This document shows, piece after piece, positions 1-6,360 of a stretch of DNA of 6,360 nucleotides. The translations under genes and the position numbers were made by a program. Source of the stretch: an uncultured Actinomycetes bacterium (GTDB taxonomy: Bacteria; Actinomycetota; Actinomycetes; Nanopelagicales; Nanopelagicaceae); assembly GCA_903922325.1 (NCBI GenBank), contig CAIXTG010000118.1, positions 1 to 6,360 of the forward strand, written 5' to 3'. Below the pieces are notes generated by a model. That model did no database searches and had not been told where the DNA came from. It saw nothing but the letters and a program-made list of their open reading frames with translations. Numbering within the stretch: position 1 is the stretch's first letter; every line of letters starts with the position of its first letter.

Positions 1-296
1 TCTCGTGCCGAAACATTTAGTCGTTTATGTTCCTCGAGGTTTTTTGGATGATCAATTATCAAACTGCCTAACATGAAACCGCGCCTTGGATTATGGTCCG
101 CAATTTCTAGATCTGGTCGCAGAATGAGAGCTAATTCTTTCAAAAGCGAAGTTTTCCCAGAACCATTCTTGCCAATAACTGCAGTTGTTGGTCCTGGCAG
201 TTCTATGTAGTGCTCTTTGACGTCTGCCTGGTAGGAGTTATCAGTCGTCATTGGATAACTGCGAATTAATCCCAAGATTGGGGAATGCCAAGACAT
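1..296 (-). CDS. P-loop ATPase (AAA/ABC-like), N-terminal part, cut by the window edge
   Basis: This is the start of an ATP-binding protein that runs off the left edge, leaving about 98 residues visible. A strong Walker A motif, VIGKNGSGKTS, follows a short N-terminal beta-rich segment (IELPGPTTAVIG). The wording GKNGSGKT with a following LLKEL helix is typical of SMC/RecF/ABC-like AAA ATPases; the signature and Walker B motifs would lie outside the window, so the subfamily cannot be fixed. Two starts are possible. The ATG at 296-294 has AGG about 8 bases upstream and an in-frame TAG just before it. The ATG at 251-249 is 15 codons further in and has no visible Shine-Dalgarno. I prefer 296 because of the ribosome site and because the extra residues (SPILGLIRSYP) could supply the first beta strand. 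It lies 66 bases downstream of the helicase-nuclease on the same strand, so it may be the next operon gene. It could equally be a separate unit. Confidence 0.8.
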   Translation of the reverse strand, partial: MSWHSPILGLIRSYPMTTDNSYQADVKEHYIELPGPTTAVIGKNGSGKTSLLKELALILRPDLEIADHNPRRGFMLGSLIIDHPKNLEEHKRLNVSAR

Positions 297-312
297 AGGG
301 AAAGCCTATGTC
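292..312 (-). promoter_or_regulatory. Perfect 8-bp inverted repeat over the ribosome site and start codon of the ATPase gene
   Basis: On the minus strand GACATAGG, a five-base loop CTTTC and CCTATGTC form a perfect 8-bp stem. If the ATPase starts at 296, the AGG of its ribosome site lies in the first arm and its ATG in the second, so the RNA hairpin would hide both. There is no T-run after it, so it is a poor intrinsic terminator. If the true start is the ATG at 251, it is simply an intergenic inverted repeat. A control role is inferred, not shown. Confidence 0.4.
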
Positions 313-343
313 AGAGATTGAGCTTTAGCCATATTGAGATAGA

Positions 344-364
344 AGCGATCCTGAAAAGATCGCT
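344..364 (-). repeat. 7-bp inverted repeat at the stop codon of the helicase-nuclease; possible weak terminator
   Basis: AGCGATC, a seven-base loop and GATCGCT form a perfect stem that begins inside the TAG stop codon of the helicase-nuclease gene. On the minus strand it is followed by TCTATCTCAAT, which is only mildly T-rich. It could be a weak terminator, a 3' end stabiliser or a chance palindrome. The absence of a proper U-tract leaves read-through into the downstream ATPase gene plausible. Confidence 0.3.
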
Positions 365-3300
365 ATTTACACAACGTTATGAATTTACCCAGCATGACCA
401 TACCTTCAGGTGAGACTGGTTCCATTACCGAAAGCTGCGGTGAACGAAGAACAAAGCAGGCCCATTGAGCTCTAGAGATGGCCACATTTAAACGATTTGG
501 CGAGAGCAAGAATTCGATTCCGCGCGGCAGATCTTCACTTGAAGAGGTAACCATAGATACAAAAACGATAGGCGCTTCTTGACCTTGGAATTTATCGAAG
601 GTGCCAACTTTTATATCGCCTAAACCAGCATCACGAAGTCGTGATTTCAGATATCTGACCTGAGCGTTATATCCAGTAACAACCAGAATATCTTTCTCGG
701 TAAGCGGTCTTGCTGAATCTGGCTGGCCTGCTGATGTAACTGGTGTCCAGGACTTGCCAATTAGGGTTGGGATTCTTGCTATTAACTCATCAGCTTCTTC
801 GACTGAAGAGACAGTGTTTCCAATGTGGTCAACTTCAACAATATGTAGACCTGGATCTGTGCCCTCAAGTTTTCTAAGTTCGCACCGGGCATCTGAATGA
901 AGTCGATCTTCATATTGCAGCCTTGATACCGGGGCAGCCAATTTTGGATGCAACCGGAAAGTTGCATCAAGGAAGAAACCAAGATGATCTGGCATAGTTT
1001 TATTTGTGCCGAGCAAGTGTGAAAGTGCTGACTCATTGACAGGTTCTGGGTGATTTCCTTGGCTAACTTGTGGAAGTTGTTGTGGGTCACCAAGTAAAAG
1101 AGCTCGCTTGGCGGCTGAAATAACAGCTAATGAGTTAGCCAAAGAGTATTGGCCAGCTTCATCAATAACCATTAAATCTAAATCAAGTAACCGGACATCA
1201 GTTTTACTAAACGTCCAAGTAGTTCCACCGATTACATAACCTGAGCCAACTTTGCCAGCAGCCCAATTAGCAACATCGTCAACATGGTAACTGGGACGGT
1301 TCTTTGCTGATTGACCTTTCTTGGCCATTGGCGCATCTGGATTATTCTTTTTAACACTATCCATTAAATTCTCAACAACCGCGTGAGATTGCGCAACAAC
1401 ACCGATTTTCCAACCCAAGGTTACAAGTTTAGAAATTACATGAGCTCCTACATAAGTTTTACCAGTACCTGGGGGACCCTGAACCGCTATATAACTGTTA
1501 TCGCTTTCAAGAAGCGCATTTGTAATGTCGGCAACTGAGTCACCTGTTTTAACTAGTGCGCCTGAAATCTGCCTTGGCGCTCTGCGCAACAACACATCGC
1601 ACCAAGCGGCATTAGGGAAAATAGCTTCGCCAGCATCGCGACGTGAAACTGTGCCGCCTCCGAGTTCCTCTCTAATGATCTTTTCAATTGTGTAAGTTTT
1701 AATTGGAGCACCTGGCAGAAGGGCTATTGGCTCTAAATCCCAGGTACCAGTACCTTTCTTTTCAATTTCTTCGATCACAACTGATGACTCTGAGATATCG
1801 ATAATTGAGGCATCTGCAAATCCACGAGTGCTACCTTGAATTGTTTTAAAACCCTCGGGTGCGAATTCATAAAGTACTTGAGGCACGTGTTCGTAATCGA
1901 GCACATGTTGCAAGTCAACGCCTTCGGCTTCGATAGTTACTTGGCGTCGTTTATTCTTCTGTTTTCCAGAAGTTGCCCAAGCCGTTGTGGTTACCTTTGT
2001 CGGAACAATTACTTCATTTACGCCTTCAAGTTCATCTTTCTCTTTTAGTGCTAAATCAAAGATGTTCCACCAAACTGGGCGATCTTCGCGGTGATGAAAT
2101 GAGATAGCTGCTGATAGGAGCGCCAAGCCTTGCTGAATTTCATTGCGGTCTTCGCGCTTAAGTGGCACATCGGCTAGAAGTTGCAAAGCGATTGGCTCTT
2201 CACGTTCTAGCTCTGGTTCATCGTCATATTTGACTTGCGCCAATGGTCGCATTTCACCGATATCGATACCGGCTAGTTCAGCTTGTTTGCGAATCCAGAC
2301 ATCTAATTGACGAGTGGAATCAACATCGTCCTTGTTGTAATCCTTAATTTGCCCAAGAATCTTAAGAAATTCAGCCTCTTTGCCTTCAGAGAGAAGAGCC
2401 AGCGCTTTTTCGAATTCCACGACGCTACCAACCGCATTTGCAACTTCTTTATCGCGGTTGCCGTCCCAGTAGATCGGTTCGATTTTCTTAATTGATAGCG
2501 ACTGAGTAGAGAATAGGAATGCTCGGCGAACGAGAGAATAGAGATCTACAAAGAGCCCTTCGCGAACTAATTTATCAACTTCAAATTCATAAATGCCGTG
2601 ACGCTGCGCCAATCGAAGTAGAGCACTGACTTCGTAAGCGGCGTAGTGATAAACATGCATCTCAGGGAATTGTGTGCGTCTAGCAATTAAGTAATCAACG
2701 AAATCTTTAAAGGCAATTCTTTCTTCATCACTATTGCGAGCATCGAAAGTGGCAAATTCGAAATCATTTTCGGCAGCCCATAGATAACCAAACATATATT
2801 CCAAGCCAGAACCATCGTTTGCAAATGGATCGCCCTCCATGTCAAACCAAATGTCGCCAGGAGACGAAAGAGGTAAAAGACCAAAAGCAGTTTGGTCGCG
2901 CACCTCGAAAATTATTTTCTTTAAGTCTCGACCACGTTTTTGAATATCTGCTTGATCACGTAATTTCGCAAAAGTTTCTTTAGATACTTCGCGTGGCAAT
3001 TTAGGCCGTTGTTCATCGGTAGCAGCTGCCATGTCATCGATAGTTTTAATGCCGTTCGCAACTAAGAGCGAGCGAGTATTGCCTCGGATACCTTGAATTA
3101 GCGAGAGATCTTGCGCTTCTTCGCGCCCAAGTTCGCAATTGTCTTGCCAGCGGCAACGGGTGCAAGATTCCTTTGGAGGAGCCCAGAGTGGTTGTGGAGC
3201 AGCTGAGATATTAGAAATCTTCGCCCTAACCCGTTTCATAAAATATTGGGCAAGATCAATTACATCTAGCGCTGGCACAGACCATTTCTTATCTCCACCT

Positions 3301-3839
3301 AGCCACAAGTGAACTGATTTTGGCGTGGCAAGGCCTATTTCCTTCATGATTGCAGCGTAGGCAGCCACCTGGAGTACAGCAGCCCGCTTTGCACTGCGAG
3401 CTGATTTCGCATCTACGGGATCATAAACGAATCGACCTTGCTGATCTTTAACCGGGTTACCTTCTTCATCTTTAACCAAGATTAGAAAATCGGCAAAACC
3501 AAGAAAGTCACTTGTAAAGAAAGTCGCCTGATAAATTGTTTCAACGCCGCTTGCAGCCGCTTGGAGTGTGCGATCATGAGCGATCTTTAGTGCTTCTGGT
3601 GTGAATGATGGTTTTCCAATATCAAGAAAAGAACCAGCTGCACGTTGTGATTCGGCAATCTTTGTTTCGTGCGCAACGCCTAAATCGGTTAGGAGCTTAG
3701 CTTCCTCGCTCTGATCTTTAGGTGGATTGGCAATTAGATCATTTATAGCTGACCATTCAAGATCTAATCGGTGCGAACACTCAAGCTCGCCGACGATGTC
3801 TTGTGGAGAGATAACCCAATTATCATCAAATTTTCTCAC
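363..3839 (-). CDS. TM0106-type RecB-like nuclease fused to RNase H-like domain and SF1 (DNA2/UPF1-like) helicase
   Basis: This is a large three-part nucleic-acid enzyme of 1158 residues, predicted cytoplasmic. Residues 1-240 are a Cas4/RecB-type PD-(D/E)XK nuclease: H57, D117, D143-x-K145 and Q157-x3-Y161 are the expected active-site positions. C21 with C226-x2-C229-x5-C235 fits the 4Fe-4S clasp of Cas4, AddB and DNA2. Residues about 247-275 look like a helix-hairpin-helix (GI-TIDDMA). Residues about 328-515 match an RNase H-like DEDD exonuclease fold, with D333-x-E335, a YHYAAYE segment and YNKDD at 501-505. The C-terminal half is an SF1B helicase: GPPGTGKT at 788-795, DEAG at 893-896, GDPQQLPQV at 917-925, ATFR near 959, KFQGQE at 1083-1088 and NVAISRAQ at 1118-1125. 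All key residues are present, so it should be active. The start is GTG, overlapping the ligase stop as GTGA, with a weak GAAG seven bases upstream. The conserved N-terminal Ser-Pro and Cys21 would be lost with any later start. The domain fusion is known in the family; the substrate is not. Confidence 0.95.
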   Translation of the reverse strand: MRKFDDNWVISPQDIVGELECSHRLDLEWSAINDLIANPPKDQSEEAKLLTDLGVAHETKIAESQRAAGSFLDIGKPSFTPEALKIAHDRTLQAAASGVETIYQATFFTSDFLGFADFLILVKDEEGNPVKDQQGRFVYDPVDAKSARSAKRAAVLQVAAYAAIMKEIGLATPKSVHLWLGGDKKWSVPALDVIDLAQYFMKRVRAKISNISAAPQPLWAPPKESCTRCRWQDNCELGREEAQDLSLIQGIRGNTRSLLVANGIKTIDDMAAATDEQRPKLPREVSKETFAKLRDQADIQKRGRDLKKIIFEVRDQTAFGLLPLSSPGDIWFDMEGDPFANDGSGLEYMFGYLWAAENDFEFATFDARNSDEERIAFKDFVDYLIARRTQFPEMHVYHYAAYEVSALLRLAQRHGIYEFEVDKLVREGLFVDLYSLVRRAFLFSTQSLSIKKIEPIYWDGNRDKEVANAVGSVVEFEKALALLSEGKEAEFLKILGQIKDYNKDDVDSTRQLDVWIRKQAELAGIDIGEMRPLAQVKYDDEPELEREEPIALQLLADVPLKREDRNEIQQGLALLSAAISFHHREDRPVWWNIFDLALKEKDELEGVNEVIVPTKVTTTAWATSGKQKNKRRQVTIEAEGVDLQHVLDYEHVPQVLYEFAPEGFKTIQGSTRGFADASIIDISESSVVIEEIEKKGTGTWDLEPIALLPGAPIKTYTIEKIIREELGGGTVSRRDAGEAIFPNAAWCDVLLRRAPRQISGALVKTGDSVADITNALLESDNSYIAVQGPPGTGKTYVGAHVISKLVTLGWKIGVVAQSHAVVENLMDSVKKNNPDAPMAKKGQSAKNRPSYHVDDVANWAAGKVGSGYVIGGTTWTFSKTDVRLLDLDLMVIDEAGQYSLANSLAVISAAKRALLLGDPQQLPQVSQGNHPEPVNESALSHLLGTNKTMPDHLGFFLDATFRLHPKLAAPVSRLQYEDRLHSDARCELRKLEGTDPGLHIVEVDHIGNTVSSVEEADELIARIPTLIGKSWTPVTSAGQPDSARPLTEKDILVVTGYNAQVRYLKSRLRDAGLGDIKVGTFDKFQGQEAPIVFVSMVTSSSEDLPRGIEFLLSPNRLNVAISRAQWACFVLRSPQLSVMEPVSPEGMVMLGKFITLCK

Positions 3840-5242
3840 TTAGTAACTTCGCTCCAGCCCTTTTTGATGTTATCAACGATCATTGCTTCAGCAATCTTAT
3901 TTGCCTCTGCCTCGTTAGGGGCTAAGCGAACCTCGCGATCAAGTGGGGATTTGCGAGTAGCTGAGTAATCAGTCCAGTGGACAACAAATGCCGGATAGCC
4001 AGCAGATTCTTTATTGGTTTTCCAAAGAACTAATTTACGTACATCAACTTTGCCAGCACCTTCTTTTGTCCAGACTTGCCTGCGGATGATTTCGCTTGTA
4101 CCAAGCTGAATATCTTCACTCAACTCTGGAATTGGAAGTTGTCGAGTGATTTGATTCCATCCGATATCTTCAGCAGTTGCTGCCTTATCACTTCGTAATC
4201 TGATCAGAATCGCGTTATGAACCGCTGCGCTATTTGTCCATCCTGATACTCGCCAGCCCGACTTATCAAAGACTAAGCGAGGATTACGAATAGCTCGGCC
4301 GCGAATATCTTCGAGCTGAAGGTCCATGCATTTAAGTTCAGCGATTACAACTGGCTCTACCAACTGATACATAACGCCTGAGCTCTCGCTAGTGCGGCGA
4401 TATGAACTCGCACGAACTAAAGGATGCAACTGGGCATATAGCTCTTTACGAAATGCTGCGTCGCCAACATTGCCAGTAGTAGTTAGCGGCACCCAACTGC
4501 CATCGTCTTGAATAACACCAATCAGAATTGATCTAACTAGTAGCGAGCCATCAGGGTCGCGTCGTTCGGTAAACCCCAAGATCGCGGCATCTAACTCTTT
4601 GGTTGGCTTAATTTTGTAGGTGCGGCCATCGTCTGCGCGAGCAACTAAACCTTCAAGACCGAGCCCTTCAACATCGCGGGTGAAAATATCGGAAATTTCG
4701 CCACCTGATTTAGTCGGCACACTTTGAATGAAACCAAAGTTTTTGCCATTAGGTAATTTTGAGATTGCCTCATAACGCGTTGAGTATGAAGTTCCAATTG
4801 CTGAAACTTCAGCAGATGTGACAACATCAAAAACCTTGAAGGCTAGATTTTCGGTCTTAGATTTATCGCTAGCGCCAAGGGCCGCGGTGACATCGGCAAT
4901 GCGAGTGCGACTCTCGCCGAGCACATGAAGTTCGCCGGCATAAATCGAATCAGTTGCAAGTTTGGCTGCTTTGACTTCAGTCAGAATCTCGATATCGCCA
5001 CTAATAACTCGGCCAGTGGGGGATACCAGTTTCCATTCGCCATCGTGTAACAAGAACCAGAGTTCGCCATCGAGCTTCGTAGAAACCAATAAAGGAATAC
5101 TTAATTTTTTCTCAATATCTAACGGATCAATTAAGTTGTAATTAGAAGCTACGACTTTGCGATAGGCAACAACTTGGCTCATTAAGTCACTATTAGTAAA
5201 TGAACCTTGGGTTTCGATAGACCCTTTACCCAATTTCGCCAT
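3836..5242 (-). CDS. ATP-dependent DNA ligase-like protein with C-terminal extension
   Basis: A 468-residue covalent nucleotidyltransferase of the DNA ligase/capping enzyme superfamily, predicted to seal nicks using ATP through a lysyl-AMP intermediate. Motif I is K56-L-D-G59, motif III is YAGEL at 101-105, motif IIIa is FKVFDV at 135-140, motif IV is E197-G-L-V and motif V is K210-x-K212. An OB domain follows (about 218-365) with the usual VVIAELK strand near 297-303 and a motif VI-like R348-L-R-S-D-K353. There is no N-terminal DNA-binding domain, so it resembles the small bacterial LigC/LigD-type or phage ligases. Two features are unusual. The Arg of the standard KxDGxR motif is Leu61. About 100 residues (366-468) follow the OB domain and end in a segment (about 401-465) whose layout recalls a WGR domain, though the GR is missing. 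The ATG has a strong AAGGTGA six bases upstream (5255-5249), inside the end of the preceding gene. Its stop overlaps the helicase start, suggesting coupled translation. DNA rather than RNA as substrate is inferred from the ligase-type OB domain. Confidence 0.88.
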   Translation of the reverse strand: MAKLGKGSIETQGSFTNSDLMSQVVAYRKVVASNYNLIDPLDIEKKLSIPLLVSTKLDGELWFLLHDGEWKLVSPTGRVISGDIEILTEVKAAKLATDSIYAGELHVLGESRTRIADVTAALGASDKSKTENLAFKVFDVVTSAEVSAIGTSYSTRYEAISKLPNGKNFGFIQSVPTKSGGEISDIFTRDVEGLGLEGLVARADDGRTYKIKPTKELDAAILGFTERRDPDGSLLVRSILIGVIQDDGSWVPLTTTGNVGDAAFRKELYAQLHPLVRASSYRRTSESSGVMYQLVEPVVIAELKCMDLQLEDIRGRAIRNPRLVFDKSGWRVSGWTNSAAVHNAILIRLRSDKAATAEDIGWNQITRQLPIPELSEDIQLGTSEIIRRQVWTKEGAGKVDVRKLVLWKTNKESAGYPAFVVHWTDYSATRKSPLDREVRLAPNEAEANKIAEAMIVDNIKKGWSEVTK

Positions 5243-5244
5243 TC

Positions 5245-5958
5245 TTATTCACCTTCCTTAGCCGCTTTAGCAACTGGCTTTTTAAGTTCCATTGCAGATA
5301 AGTGAAGTAGTAGTAAGAATTTGTCACCATCGATGCGGCCCTCAAGAAAACCACGATATGGGCTGCCATTAGCCTGCAGCACTAGCGGGCCTTTGCCGCC
5401 TTCGCCGGCAGCTAGCAGCATCACTGAATCTTTCTCATCAAGCTCTTTTGCGATACCAAAGAGAAAGTCATAAGTAACACCATCGACGTGACGAAGCTGC
5501 ATTGAACGCTTAATTGCATATTTACGGACTAGCTCAGCGCGAGGAATAAGTTTGCCAGTCCATTTAACTGGAATTTCTTCATTCACATTTGGCGCTACTT
5601 CAACTGGCGTGCGTCGCTCAACTTCAGATCCATCTGGACCATAGATGATTTCCAGGATTTCGGGAGCACAATAAAGCGGTTCGGAATTCTTATTGATTAG
5701 AACAGTTGAAGTATCGTCAATTAATCGACCAACCATCTCGAGATCAATTTCAGGATCAGCCTCAACTAATTCTTTTGCGTAGTTCTCACCAAGTTCATTT
5801 GTCATGGCATCGTGGAGCTTGCCTTCGCCTGCTGCGACATATCGCTTAAACATCACAGGCTTGCCACCCTTAGAAGGTGTTGCGCCGGCGCTTGCTGTCA
5901 GTGAGGTTGCGATGATTGTTGCATCGCGATTTGTTGCGTTAGATAAATGTAGTTTCAT
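5245..5958 (-). CDS. Unrecognised 237-residue soluble protein upstream of the ligase
   Basis: I do not recognise this family. The product has no signal peptide or membrane segment and a single cysteine (C97). The N-terminal 45 residues are Ala/Thr/Ser-rich and then basic (GGKPVMFKRY at 31-40). The middle is acidic and alpha-helical (about 46-82). A beta-rich stretch with WTGKLIPR at 133-140 leads into a basic helix ELVRKYAIKR at 142-151, and a glycine-rich turn GEGGKG at 185-190 precedes a hydrophobic strand KFLLLLHL at 213-220. The glycine turn lacks the GKT/S of a P-loop. The last residues are Lys/Glu-rich. The start is well supported: AGGGG at 5969-5965, overlapping the upstream stop codon, sits six bases before the ATG. 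Only two bases separate its stop from the ligase ATG, and its 3' end carries the ligase ribosome site, so the two are almost certainly co-expressed. A role as a partner or end-binding factor for the ligase is a guess from position only. Confidence 0.88.
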   Translation of the reverse strand: MKLHLSNATNRDATIIATSLTASAGATPSKGGKPVMFKRYVAAGEGKLHDAMTNELGENYAKELVEADPEIDLEMVGRLIDDTSTVLINKNSEPLYCAPEILEIIYGPDGSEVERRTPVEVAPNVNEEIPVKWTGKLIPRAELVRKYAIKRSMQLRHVDGVTYDFLFGIAKELDEKDSVMLLAAGEGGKGPLVLQANGSPYRGFLEGRIDGDKFLLLLHLSAMELKKPVAKAAKEGE

Positions 5959-5967
5959 TGATTACCC

Positions 5968-6360
5968 CTAGAACATTTCAAAATCTAGATCGTCACTTGA
6001 ATCAGAAGCACTTTCATCGGCTACTGAAACAACTGAGGAAAGTTGTGAATACTCATAAGTTGCTGGCTGACCGATTAGCGCAAAATACCCGTTTTCATTA
6101 CCAACCAAAATTCCGGTTTCCATTTCATAATCTGCGCGAGGATTAAAGGGAAATGAAAAGATAGAACCCGAGTCAAGCTCTGTCTTGATGCCAGCTGGTA
6201 GATCTTCTGGCTCTAGCGAGTAAGTTGTATCAAATCTAATTGTTAGCGCATCAATAGCTGAGACTTTTGTGGCCTCAACATTTTCACCAATAGTTGAAGG
6301 AAGAAGTTCAGGCGTCGTGCCATCGGGATTGATAGCCTCAAGTTCGCCTTGTGGAACCCA
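5968..6360 (-). CDS. C-terminal part of an unrecognised protein with acidic, Phe-ending tail; runs off the right edge
   Basis: An open reading frame of 130 codons enters from the right edge and ends at a TAG at 5970-5968; the start is outside the window. The visible part reads from WVPQGELEAINPDG to a C-terminus of SSDDLDFEMF. It looks like a folded beta-rich domain (segments such as DALTIRFDTTYSL, GILVGNENGYFALIG), then a low-complexity Ser/Val/Asp/Glu linker of about 20 residues, then the acidic tip. A disordered linker followed by Asp residues and a terminal Phe recalls the protein-docking tail of single-stranded DNA-binding proteins, but the usual DDIPF ending is absent and I cannot identify the domain. 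Codon usage and frame are clean for the whole stretch. Nine bases separate its stop from the next start, whose ribosome site overlaps this stop, placing it in the same operon. Confidence 0.8.
   Translation of the reverse strand, partial: WVPQGELEAINPDGTTPELLPSTIGENVEATKVSAIDALTIRFDTTYSLEPEDLPAGIKTELDSGSIFSFPFNPRADYEMETGILVGNENGYFALIGQPATYEYSQLSSVVSVADESASDSSDDLDFEMF

Noticed and set aside
184..190. GEGGKG glycine-rich turn of the 237-residue protein (residues 185-190, near 5389-5406) considered as a P-loop
   Set aside because: The positions given here are residue numbers in that protein. The motif lacks the required GK[ST] ending and is not placed after a hydrophobic beta strand typical of Walker A.
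252..362. Search for a sigma-70 promoter ahead of the ATPase gene
   Set aside because: TTGGCA at about 286-291 and several AT-rich hexamers were tried on the minus strand, but none pairs with a credible -10 at 16-18 bases, so no promoter is called.
782..1093. 103-residue minus-strand reading frame
   Set aside because: It lies wholly inside the helicase domain in another frame; the main frame there carries conserved SF1 motifs.
1836..2048. 70-residue plus-strand reading frame
   Set aside because: It is antisense to the linker region of the helicase-nuclease, has a low-complexity Phe-rich product and no convincing ribosome site.
2307..2495. 62-residue plus-strand reading frame
   Set aside because: Antisense to the RNase H-like domain; no start signals or recognisable product.
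3116..3166. Cas4-like cysteine cluster taken as evidence of a CRISPR adaptation locus
   Set aside because: The same Fe-S nuclease fold occurs in AddB, DNA2 and TM0106-type proteins; no cas1, cas2 or repeat array is present.
3771..3968. 65-residue plus-strand reading frame across the ligase/helicase junction
   Set aside because: Antisense to two strongly supported genes with a coupled overlap; product shows no family features.
4645..4830. 61-residue minus-strand reading frame
   Set aside because: Out-of-frame shadow inside the ligase catalytic domain.
5958..6146. 62-residue plus-strand reading frame
   Set aside because: Antisense to the partial upstream gene, whose minus-strand frame is open to the window edge and has coupled start signals downstream.

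Overview
The window looks like a stretch of one bacterial operon in which every supported gene lies on the minus strand. By eye the base composition is in the mid-40s percent GC. Spacing is tight: a GTGA stop/start overlap, a 2-base gap and a 9-base gap. I see no rRNA, tRNA, transposase, CRISPR array or phage structural gene. The large helicase-nuclease is of a type common in Actinobacteria, and moderate GC with compact spacing would suit a small-genome freshwater actinobacterium. That lineage guess is inference only; no marker gene settles it.

In the direction of transcription (right to left) the layout is as follows. (1) At 6360-5968 is the C-terminal 130 residues of an unrecognised protein ending in a Ser/Asp-rich tail with a Phe tip. 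(2) At 5958-5245 is an unrecognised soluble 237-residue protein. (3) At 5242-3836 is a 468-residue ATP-dependent polynucleotide (probably DNA) ligase with nucleotidyltransferase and OB domains and an extra C-terminal region of about 100 residues. (4) At 3839-363 is a 1158-residue fusion of a Cas4/RecB-like Fe-S nuclease, an RNase H-like DEDD exonuclease-type domain and a UPF1/DNA2-like SF1 helicase. (5) At 296-1 is the N-terminal part of a P-loop ATPase, cut by the window edge. The gap 297-362 between (4) and (5) is the only clear break and holds two small inverted repeats.

Together the genes read as a nucleic-acid processing set: unwinding, end trimming (nuclease plus exonuclease-like domain) and sealing (ligase), with two co-transcribed proteins of unknown function upstream and an ATPase downstream. 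The individual enzyme families are known. The combination of a ligase translated through a stop/start overlap into a nuclease-exonuclease-helicase, behind two unrecognised genes, is the main candidate for an undescribed DNA repair or defence module. No function of the set as a whole has been shown here.
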